In this document: positions 1 through 5,154 of the stretch, in pieces
How the letters are laid out: the number at the start of each line of letters is the position of its first letter
Position numbering within the stretch: position 1 is the stretch's first letter
Source of the DNA: DATKCA01 sp035544675
Lineage (GTDB): Bacteria > Acidobacteriota > Thermoanaerobaculia > Gp7-AA8
Assembly (NCBI GenBank): GCA_035544675.1
Contig: DATKCA010000199.1
Span: 1-5,154, forward strand
DNA length: 5,154 nucleotides
Reading direction: 5' to 3'
The notes under the pieces: model-generated
Databases searched by the model: none
The model's input: only the letters and a program-made list of their open reading frames with translations
Told to the model about the DNA's origin: nothing
Program-made: the position numbers and the translations under genes

Positions 1-1208
1 TGGCACGCCGCAAGGCCTTCACGGCCATCTCCCTCTTCGGGATCAGCATGACGCTGGCGGTGCTGATGGCGGCCACGGCGATCCTCGATCATCTGTTTCA
101 GGCGCGCGCGCCGGAGACGCGGCTGGACCGGACGCTGCTCGTGACCCGGCTCGGGCAGTACGGCGACCAGCACGGCATGACCAGTCGGCCGGGATATGCG
201 TTCCTCGACCAATTCGTGCGAACGCTGCCGGGCATCGAGAGCGCCTCGATCTTCTCGACCTTGCAGGCGGGTGCGATTTACCGCGACGGCGCGCGGGTCG
301 ACGTGATGCTCCGGCGGACGGATGGCCCGTACTGGCAGATCCTCGACTTCGATTTTCTGGAAGGCGGACCTTACTCGGCGGCCGACGACGAGATGGGAAG
401 GCTCGTTGCCGTGATCAACGAAGACGTCCGCGACAGGCTCTTCGACAACCAGCCCGCCGTGGGACGCACGTTTCAGCTGGAAGGAAGGAGCTTCCGCGTG
501 GTGGGCGTCGTCCGGAGGGCCGCGTTGACGCAGGCCATGGCCTATTCACAGATCTGGATGCCGATCGGGAGCCTGAAGTCGTCCGAATACCGCGAGCGGA
601 TGCTCGGCGATTTCACGGGAGCGGTGCTGGTGAAAAATCGCCGCGACATTCCGGCACTGCAGCGTGAGTTCGAAAGCCGGCTGCCGCGCGTTCCGCTCTC
701 CAATCCGAAAGAGTTTCACATGACGAGGGGAGGGCTGGACACGCCGTTCGAGAGTTTCGTCCGGATGATCGCCGGGAACCGCCAGTTCGACGCGTCGACG
801 CCCGGCCGCTTCCGAATCATCCTGGCCGTCATCGCTCTGCTCTTCATGGCCCTCCCGGCGCTGAATCTGATCACGTTGAATCTCAGCCGGATTCTGGAGA
901 GGGGGCCGGAGATCGGAGTGCGCCGCGCATTCGGCGCTCCGCGCTCGACGCTGGTGCGGCAGTTCGTGTTCGAGAACGTCGTCATGACCGTCATCGGCGG
1001 CGTGATCGCGTTCGGGATCGCCGGATTCATGCTTCCGATCCTGAACCGGCTGGTCCCCCTTCCCGACGCGCAGCTGACGCTGAACCTGCGCGTCTTCGCG
1101 TGGGGAATGTTCATGGCTCTCCTGTTCGGTGTGCTGTCCGGCGTCTATCCCGCATGGCGGATGTCGCGACTGCACCCGGTGAATGCGCTGCGTGGAGGCT
1201 CTCAATGA
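1..1208 (+). CDS. MacB/FtsX-type ABC transporter permease, 5' end cut off by window
   Basis: This is an inner-membrane permease subunit of a MacB-like ABC exporter, missing its N-terminus. The frame is open from nt 3 and gives 401 visible residues before the TGA at 1206-1208. The ATG at nt 48 lies inside the first membrane helix (about residues 8-30), so it is probably not the real start; roughly a dozen residues are likely missing. A large periplasmic MacB_PCD-like domain follows (about 31-265), with the family pattern VINEDVRDRLF...PAVGR...FRVVGVV. Then come three helices (about 269-294, 324-348, 363-384), the cytoplasmic motif EIGVRRAFGA (303-312) between helices 2 and 3, and the typical tail YPAWRMSRLHPVNALRGG. 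This four-helix FtsX layout has no ATPase domain, so a separate ATP-binding subunit is needed, presumably encoded upstream. The stop overlaps the next gene's start by 4 nt. The family call is firm; the substrate is unknown. Confidence 0.93.
   Translation, partial: ARRKAFTAISLFGISMTLAVLMAATAILDHLFQARAPETRLDRTLLVTRLGQYGDQHGMTSRPGYAFLDQFVRTLPGIESASIFSTLQAGAIYRDGARVDVMLRRTDGPYWQILDFDFLEGGPYSAADDEMGRLVAVINEDVRDRLFDNQPAVGRTFQLEGRSFRVVGVVRRAALTQAMAYSQIWMPIGSLKSSEYRERMLGDFTGAVLVKNRRDIPALQREFESRLPRVPLSNPKEFHMTRGGLDTPFESFVRMIAGNRQFDASTPGRFRIILAVIALLFMALPALNLITLNLSRILERGPEIGVRRAFGAPRSTLVRQFVFENVVMTVIGGVIAFGIAGFMLPILNRLVPLPDAQLTLNLRVFAWGMFMALLFGVLSGVYPAWRMSRLHPVNALRGGSQ
1194..1198 (+). promoter_or_regulatory. 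Ribosome binding site GGAGG of second permease
   Basis: A perfect GGAGG sits 6 nt before the ATG at 1205, inside the last codons of the upstream permease. It decides the start of the second permease. An in-frame ATG at 1100 would add 35 arginine-rich residues that are only a frame-shifted reading of the first permease's C-terminus. Confidence 0.8.
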
Positions 1209-2386
1209 TTCGGCACATCCTGAAGATCGTCTGGAATCGGAAGCGCGCCAACGCCTTGATCGTCGCGGAGATCTTTCTCTCCTTTCTCGTGCTCTTCGCG
1301 GTCCTCACGCTCGCGTCGGCTCTCATCGGCAGCCTCCGGAAGCCGCTGGGGTTCGAATGGCGCGACGTCTGGAACATCAGCATCAGCGGCGAGGCTGCCG
1401 AGGGCGCGAGCGTAGAGGCCATGGACATGATCGTGCGCGAGCTGCGGGCGATGCCGCAGGTCGCCGCCGTCGGCGCGTCCAATACCCCTCCCTACGCCAT
1501 GTCGTCCTTCGAAGGAACGTGGGTCATCGAAGGGAAGAGCGTCTTCCTGACGCAGGATCGGGTGACGGACGGCTTCGCCGGTGTGATGCAGCTGAATGTG
1601 CTCCGCGGCCGCTGGTTCGGTCCTGAAGATGACGCCGCGAATTACACGCCCGTCGTCATCGACGCCGATCTGGCCGAGGCGGTGTACGGCGATGAGAATC
1701 CGGTCGGGCGCCGGTTCGACGAGCAGCGGCAGAAGGAGTTGCGGATCGTCGGCGTGATCGCTCCCTATCGCAAGTCCGGTGAGTTCGCGAACTTCGGCAA
1801 GCCGATCAACATGATTTTCGAGCGCGTCTCCGCGGCGAAAGGCGACAAGCTGCCGGACAACGTGCTGATCCGCGTCCATCCCGGCACCTCCGCCTCGTTC
1901 GAGCAGACTCTCAGCGAGCGGCTCCATCAGGTCGCCCCGCAGGTGAATTTCCGCATCCGGCAGATGAGCCGGATGAGGCAGCTGGCTCTGCGCATCGCCC
2001 TCCTCCCGCTCATCGCCCTCGGCACCGTGGCCACGTTCCTGATCTCGATGGTCGTCCTCGGCCTCAGCGGCGTGCTCTGGCAGAACGTCACCAGGAGGAC
2101 GCGCGAGATCGGGCTCCGCCGCGCCATCGGTGCGAGCGCGCCGGCGGTCCGGCGGCAGATCGTGGCCGAAGTGGCGACGCTCACCACGCTGGCCGTGATC
2201 CTCGGCGTGGCGATCGTCGCGCAGCTGCCGCTCCTCGGGCTCTTCACCCTGATCACGCCGACGGCATTCGCAGGAGGATTGGCGGGATCGCTTGCGGCCA
2301 TCTACGGGCTCACGGTACTTTGCGGGCTGTACCCCGGCTGGCTCGCTTCACGCGTCCAACCGGCCGAGGCGCTCCATTACGAGTGA
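1205..2386 (+). CDS. MacB/FtsX-type ABC transporter permease (second of tandem pair)
   Basis: This complete 393-residue inner-membrane permease belongs to the same family as the preceding gene. It starts MIRHILKIVWNRKRAN, a positively charged cytoplasmic end. Helix 1 follows (about 16-40), then a periplasmic MacB_PCD-like domain (about 41-260) with PVVIDADLAEAVYGDENPVG and a later RIVGVI strand. Helices 2-4 are at about 264-295, 320-346 and 354-378. The signature EIGLRRAIGA (301-310) lies between helices 2 and 3, and the tail is YPGWLASRVQPAEALHYE. The ATG at 1205 is chosen because of the GGAGG 6 nt upstream and the ATGA overlap with the previous stop. There is no ATPase domain. With the first permease it probably forms a heterodimer served by a MacB-like ATPase outside the window (inference). 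The two proteins keep the C-terminal signatures but look much less alike in the periplasmic domain. The substrate cannot be inferred. Confidence 0.94.
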   Translation: MIRHILKIVWNRKRANALIVAEIFLSFLVLFAVLTLASALIGSLRKPLGFEWRDVWNISISGEAAEGASVEAMDMIVRELRAMPQVAAVGASNTPPYAMSSFEGTWVIEGKSVFLTQDRVTDGFAGVMQLNVLRGRWFGPEDDAANYTPVVIDADLAEAVYGDENPVGRRFDEQRQKELRIVGVIAPYRKSGEFANFGKPINMIFERVSAAKGDKLPDNVLIRVHPGTSASFEQTLSERLHQVAPQVNFRIRQMSRMRQLALRIALLPLIALGTVATFLISMVVLGLSGVLWQNVTRRTREIGLRRAIGASAPAVRRQIVAEVATLTTLAVILGVAIVAQLPLLGLFTLITPTAFAGGLAGSLAAIYGLTVLCGLYPGWLASRVQPAEALHYE

Positions 2387-3756
2387 CTGCGCCCATCCTC
2401 ATCGTCGACGACGACGCGTCGGTGACGGCGTCGCTGGCTCTGCTGCTCAAGCAGCACGGCCATCGCGCCGTCACCGCGTCGCGTCCCGATGAGGCGATGT
2501 CGATCGTGCGGGGCGAGCTGCCGCGGCTCGTCATCCAGGACATGAACTTCAGCCGGCGGACGACCGGCGAGGAGGGTCTGCAGCTCCTGGCGGACATCCG
2601 CGCGCACGATCCGTCGATGCCGGTCATTCTGATGACCGCCTGGGGCTCGATCTCGCTGGCCGTCGAGGGGATGAAGCGCGGCGCCGCCGACTTCATCACC
2701 AAGCCGTGGTCGAACGCGCACGTGCTGCAGTCGGTGGAGACCGCGCTCGGCCTCGTCGCGGCGCGGGAAGGGGAGGCGCGCGAGCTGAGCCGCGCCGAGC
2801 TCGACGAGCGCTACGACTTCTCGAACATCATCGGGAGCGATCCGAAGATCATCCGGATCCTGGAGCTGATCGGGCGGGTCGCTCCCACCGACGCGTCGAT
2901 TCTGATCCTCGGCGAGAGCGGAACGGGGAAGGAGCTGGTCGCCGAAGCGATTCACCGCAACAGCCGGCGCCGTGGCGGGCCCTTCGTGAAGGTGAACCTC
3001 GGCGGCATCTCCTCGACGTTGTTCGAGAGCGAGATGTTCGGCCATGTCCGCGGCGCCTTCACCGACGCCCGCGAGACGCGCAAGGGCCGCTTCGAGATGG
3101 CCGACGGCGGCACGATCTTTCTCGACGAGATCGGCGAGCTGGAGGCCGGATCGCAGGTGAAGCTCCTTCGCGTTCTGCAGGACAGGACGTTCGAGGTCCT
3201 CGGGTCGAGCCGGCCGCGCAACGTCGACGTGCGCGTCATCGCGGCGACGAACCGCCCCCTTCCGGAGCTGGCCGGCCGGGGAGAGTTCCGCGAGGATCTG
3301 CTCTACCGGATCAACCTGATCACGATCCCGCTCCCGCCGCTTCGCGAGCGGCGGGGCGACATCCCGGCGCTGACCCGCCACTTTCTGGGCATGGCCGCGC
3401 AGGCTTATTCGGTCGAAGTGGAGTCGATGACGTCTCGCGCCATCGAATGGCTGCGCACGCAACCATGGCCGGGAAACGTCCGGCAGCTGCGCCAGCTCAT
3501 CGACCGTGCCGTCCTGATCCGCGGGCGGCGCGAGCTCGACGCCGATGACTTCGTCGCCGTCAGCGACGCCGTGCGCGAGCCTCGTGGCGAAGCGCTTCCG
3601 GAAGCGGGAACGATGACGCTCGACGAGATCGAGAAGGCGATGATTCAGAAGTGCCTCCGCCACTACGAGGGGAACGTGTCGCGGGCCGCCGACGCGCTCG
3701 GGCTCAGTCGCGCGGCGCTCTACCGGCGGCTCGAGAAGCACGGATTGTCGGAATGA
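2383..3756 (+). CDS. NtrC-family sigma-54-dependent response regulator
   Basis: This cytoplasmic transcription activator (457 residues) is predicted to be phosphorylated by the kinase encoded next to it and to drive open-complex formation at sigma-54 promoters. Domains in order: receiver (about 3-120) with acidic pair D9/D10, phospho-acceptor D53 in VIQDMNF, T85 and K107 in TKPW; AAA+ sigma-54 interaction domain (about 148-385) with Walker A GESGTGKE (177-184), sigma-54 loop GAFTDA (224-229, usually GAFTGA), Walker B TIFLDE (244-249), ATNR (288-291), FREDLLYRI (302-310) and WPGNVRQL (362-369); Fis-type helix-turn-helix (about 410-455). The start taken is GTG at 2383, which overlaps the permease stop as GTGA and leaves the usual few residues before the first receiver strand ILIVDDD. 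An ATG at 2320 would add 21 residues read out of frame from the permease tail. The Shine-Dalgarno is weak (GAGG, 13 nt upstream), so coupled translation is likely. Family call certain; target promoters unknown. Confidence 0.96.
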   Translation: MTAPILIVDDDASVTASLALLLKQHGHRAVTASRPDEAMSIVRGELPRLVIQDMNFSRRTTGEEGLQLLADIRAHDPSMPVILMTAWGSISLAVEGMKRGAADFITKPWSNAHVLQSVETALGLVAAREGEARELSRAELDERYDFSNIIGSDPKIIRILELIGRVAPTDASILILGESGTGKELVAEAIHRNSRRRGGPFVKVNLGGISSTLFESEMFGHVRGAFTDARETRKGRFEMADGGTIFLDEIGELEAGSQVKLLRVLQDRTFEVLGSSRPRNVDVRVIAATNRPLPELAGRGEFREDLLYRINLITIPLPPLRERRGDIPALTRHFLGMAAQAYSVEVESMTSRAIEWLRTQPWPGNVRQLRQLIDRAVLIRGRRELDADDFVAVSDAVREPRGEALPEAGTMTLDEIEKAMIQKCLRHYEGNVSRAADALGLSRAALYRRLEKHGLSE

Positions 3757-4997
3757 CGCTCCGGGCGAAGATCACCGCCTACTTCGTCGCGCTGCACGCG
3801 GTGATCGCTGCCGCGGCCGTGCTGGTGCTGATCGAGCGGCCGGTCCTGCTGTTCGCGGTCGAGGTGCTCTTCGTTCTGTCGATCGTCATCAGTTACCGGC
3901 TCGTGCGCGCGCTGTTCGTGCCGCTCGATCTTCTGCGCACCGGCGCGGAGCTCATCACGGAGCGCGATTTCACGTCGCGCTTCGCGCCGGTGGGTCAGCC
4001 GGAGATGGATGAGCTGATCGGCGTCTACAACGAGATGGTGGACCGGCTGCGGGAGGAGCGGCTGGTTGCCGAGGAGCGGCACCACCTGCTCGATCAGATC
4101 GTGGAGGCGTCACCTTCCGGCATTCTCATCTGCACGTTCGACGGCGCGATCGATCGATCGAATCCGGCGGCGCGGCGGCTGCTGCGCGAGACCGTTCCGC
4201 CCGAGCTCATGGCGATGAAGCCGGGCCAGTCGCGCCTCGTCAGCATCGAAGGCTCGCGGCGGCTGAAAGTATGGCGGGCGGAGTTCCGCGACCGCGGCTT
4301 CGCGAAGTCGTTTTTCCTGATCGAGGAGATGACCGAGGAGCTGCGCCTGTCGGAGAAGGCGGCTTACGAGAAGCTGATCCGGATGATGTCGCACGAGATC
4401 AACAACTCCGTCGGCGCGGTGCGGTCGCTGCTGGAGTCGATGCTCCGCTACGCGGGCGACGTCCGCGATAGCGACCGCGGGGACTACACCGCCGCCGTCT
4501 CCGTCGCCTCCTCGCGGATGGACGCGCTGAATCGGTTCATGCGCGATCTCGCCGAAGTGGTCCGCATCCCGCCGCCGCGGCGCGCCGATGTGCCGGTGGC
4601 CGAGGTGGTGCAGGAGATCGCATCGCTGCTGCGGCCGGAGCTCGAGGAGCGACGCATCGGGCTCGCTCTCGACCTCGCCGCGAACCCCGTCGTGAACGCC
4701 GACCGCGCCCAGCTCGAGCAGGTCGTGCTCAACATCGTCCGGAACGCGGCCGACGCCGTCGGCGAGGATGGACGGATTCTGGTGACCGCAGGGCCGCGCT
4801 CGCTTTCCGTCGCCGATTCCGGCCCCGGGATCCCCGATCCCATCCGCGGTGAGCTCTTCACGCCGTTCTTCTCGACCCGTCATGAGGGTCGCGGTCTCGG
4901 GCTGACGATCGTGCAGGAGATCCTCACGAACCATGGCTTTGCCTACGCGCTCGAGAACCGGGCGGAGGGGGGCGCCGAGTTCCGCATCACCTGGTGA
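3753..4997 (+). CDS. Membrane sensor histidine kinase (HAMP, PAS-like, HisKA, HATPase) with no periplasmic sensor
   Basis: This 414-residue inner-membrane histidine kinase is the likely partner of the adjoining NtrC-type regulator. Two N-terminal helices (about 7-28 and 30-51) are joined by only about three residues (ERP), so there is practically no periplasmic sensing domain. A HAMP-like region follows (about 51-105, with PEMDELIGVYNEMVDRL), then a PAS-like region (about 106-196, with SPSGILICTFDGAIDRSNPAA). The HisKA helix carries the phospho-accepting H214 in MMSHEINNSVGAV. The ATPase domain shows the N box NIVRNAADAV (327-336, N331), G1 box VADSGPGI (353-360), F box LFTPFFSTR (368-376) and G2 box GRGLGLTI (379-386). 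All catalytic boxes are present, so it should be active. The ATG at 3753 overlaps the regulator stop (ATGA) and leaves a normal short cytoplasmic lead before helix 1. An upstream in-frame ATG at 3651 would add 34 arginine-rich residues that are a shadow of the regulator's HTH. The signal sensed is unknown. Confidence 0.95.
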   Translation: MTLRAKITAYFVALHAVIAAAAVLVLIERPVLLFAVEVLFVLSIVISYRLVRALFVPLDLLRTGAELITERDFTSRFAPVGQPEMDELIGVYNEMVDRLREERLVAEERHHLLDQIVEASPSGILICTFDGAIDRSNPAARRLLRETVPPELMAMKPGQSRLVSIEGSRRLKVWRAEFRDRGFAKSFFLIEEMTEELRLSEKAAYEKLIRMMSHEINNSVGAVRSLLESMLRYAGDVRDSDRGDYTAAVSVASSRMDALNRFMRDLAEVVRIPPPRRADVPVAEVVQEIASLLRPELEERRIGLALDLAANPVVNADRAQLEQVVLNIVRNAADAVGEDGRILVTAGPRSLSVADSGPGIPDPIRGELFTPFFSTRHEGRGLGLTIVQEILTNHGFAYALENRAEGGAEFRITW

Positions 4998-5013
4998 GAC
5001 GTGCTGTTTCACT
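4993..5013 (+). terminator. Possible hairpin over the kinase stop codon
   Basis: Bases 4993-5000 (GGTGAGAC) can pair with 5006-5013 (GTTTCACT) around a 5-nt loop, giving 8 pairs of which two are G-U. The stem includes the kinase stop codon. No run of T follows, so it is not a standard intrinsic terminator. It could be a weak 3'-end structure or chance. Confidence 0.2.
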
Positions 5014-5064
5014 CCCGGGTGACGACTGTCACGTGGAGTGGTGACCGGCCTCCAGGCCCGGGAG
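5012..5064 (+). repeat. Inverted repeat CTCCCGGG / CCCGGGAG with alternative inner hairpin
   Basis: CTCCCGGG at 5012-5019 is the exact reverse complement of CCCGGGAG at 5057-5064, with 37 nt between the arms. The right arm also takes part in a competing local hairpin: CCGGCC at 5045-5050 can pair with GGCC(C)GG at 5055-5061 over the loop TCCA with one bulged C. The two pairings exclude each other. A run of seven C follows at 5071-5077. There is no T tract, so any terminator role is unproven. It lies in the 110-nt gap between the kinase and the next gene. Confidence 0.4.
5019..5032. promoter_or_regulatory. Candidate operator palindrome GTGAC-N4-GTCAC
   Basis: GTGACGACTGTCAC is a perfect 5+5 palindrome with a 4-nt centre. 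Further GTGAC half-sites on the same strand are at 5041-5045 and 5086-5090, and the longer GTGACGAC occurs twice (5019-5026 and 5086-5093). A symmetric site plus half-sites before a gene start fits a regulator binding region. A short palindrome can arise by chance in GC-rich DNA, and no regulator can be assigned. A loose -10-like element TACATTAT (5078-5085) lies between the boxes and the next start, without a recognisable -35. Confidence 0.3.
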
Positions 5065-5098
5065 CGACATCCCCCCCTACATTATGTGACGACAGATC

Positions 5099-5103
5099 GG
5101 AGG
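5099..5103 (+). promoter_or_regulatory. Ribosome binding site GGAGG of the last, partial gene
   Basis: GGAGG lies 4 nt before the ATG at 5108, slightly closer than ideal but strong. It supports ATG 5108 over an overlapping GTG at 5086 in another frame, which has no purine-rich site upstream. Confidence 0.65.
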
Positions 5104-5107
5104 CAAT

Positions 5108-5154
5108 ATGCCGTCGCCCTACAACCTGGAAGTCGAATACAACTGCGGAGAGTG
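5108..5154 (+). CDS. Start of an unidentified protein, cut off by window end
   Basis: Fifteen complete codons are visible, reading MPSPYNLEVEYNCGE, before the window ends. The start has a GGAGG 4 nt upstream and a 110-nt gap separates it from the kinase gene, so it may be a separate transcription unit or the next member of the same operon. The visible part is polar, has one cysteine, and shows no signal peptide or membrane segment. It is too short to identify, and no function is proposed. Confidence 0.55.
   Translation, partial: MPSPYNLEVEYNCGE

Noticed and set aside
1..16. TGGCACG at the very start of the window, matching the -24 half of a sigma-54 promoter
   Set aside because: No TTGC follows at the right spacing, and the sequence is codons of the first permease running into its first membrane helix.
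1202..1927. 241-codon - strand open frame opposite the second permease
   Set aside because: The + strand encodes a complete FtsX-type permease here. The antisense product is Asp/Arg/His-rich without a domain.
2280..2295. TGGCGGGATCGCTTGC, resembling a sigma-54 -24/-12 promoter about 90 nt before the regulator start
   Set aside because: There are 11 rather than 10 bases between GG and GC, and the bases after TGGC do not match the consensus. It lies in permease codons for the last membrane region, so it is most likely chance.
2706..3548. 280-codon + strand open frame inside the regulator gene in a second frame
   Set aside because: Its translation is a run of Arg/Gly/Ala/Pro typical of a shifted frame in GC-rich DNA, and the overlapping frame encodes all NtrC motifs without a break.
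2377..3741. Very long open frame (454 codons) on the - strand opposite the response regulator
   Set aside because: It mirrors a certain gene on the + strand. Its translation is rich in Arg, Asp, Glu, Leu and His with no recognisable domain, as expected from antisense reading of GC-rich codons.
4110..5012. 300-codon open frame on the - strand opposite the kinase
   Set aside because: Same shadow effect: low-complexity charged translation with no motif, lying over a kinase with every catalytic box intact.
5086..5154. GTG at 5086 as an alternative start in another frame, open to the window end
   Set aside because: No Shine-Dalgarno precedes it and its reading is Arg/Gln-rich. ATG 5108 has a GGAGG just upstream.

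Overview
The window is GC-rich and almost entirely coding on the + strand. It looks like part of one compact operon from a Gram-negative-type bacterium. The gene set (MacB/FtsX-type ABC permeases, then an NtrC-type sigma-54 activator, then a histidine kinase) and the protein style suggest Acidobacteriota or a similar GC-rich phylum. That placement is an inference from gene style and has low certainty.

Layout: (1) nt 1-1208 is the 3' part of a MacB/FtsX-type permease whose start lies upstream of the window. (2) nt 1205-2386 is a complete second permease of the same family. (3) nt 2383-3756 is a complete NtrC-family response regulator (receiver, AAA+ sigma-54 interaction domain, Fis-type HTH), read here from a GTG start. 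(4) nt 3753-4997 is a complete membrane histidine kinase with a tight two-helix membrane hairpin, a HAMP region, a PAS-like region and a HisKA/HATPase core. (5) nt 4998-5107 is a 110-base intergenic gap with several inverted repeats and repeated GTGAC boxes. (6) nt 5108-5154 is the first 15 codons of another gene with a good ribosome binding site; its product is not recognised.

Each of the three junctions between the four main genes is a 4-base stop/start overlap (ATGA, GTGA, ATGA), which argues for one translationally coupled transcript. The simplest model is a self-regulated export module. The two permeases would work with an ATPase, and probably a periplasmic adaptor, encoded outside the window. 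The kinase has almost no extracytoplasmic part, so it may read the state of the transporter or membrane, then phosphorylate the regulator, which would activate a sigma-54 promoter. No convincing sigma-54 promoter was found inside the window, so the promoter of the operon is expected upstream. The transported substrate cannot be told from the sequence.

No RNA genes, mobile elements or CRISPR arrays were seen. The module type resembles known ABC-permease/two-component operons. The less usual points are the kinase topology, the altered receiver loop, the GAFTDA variant and the structured gap after the kinase gene.
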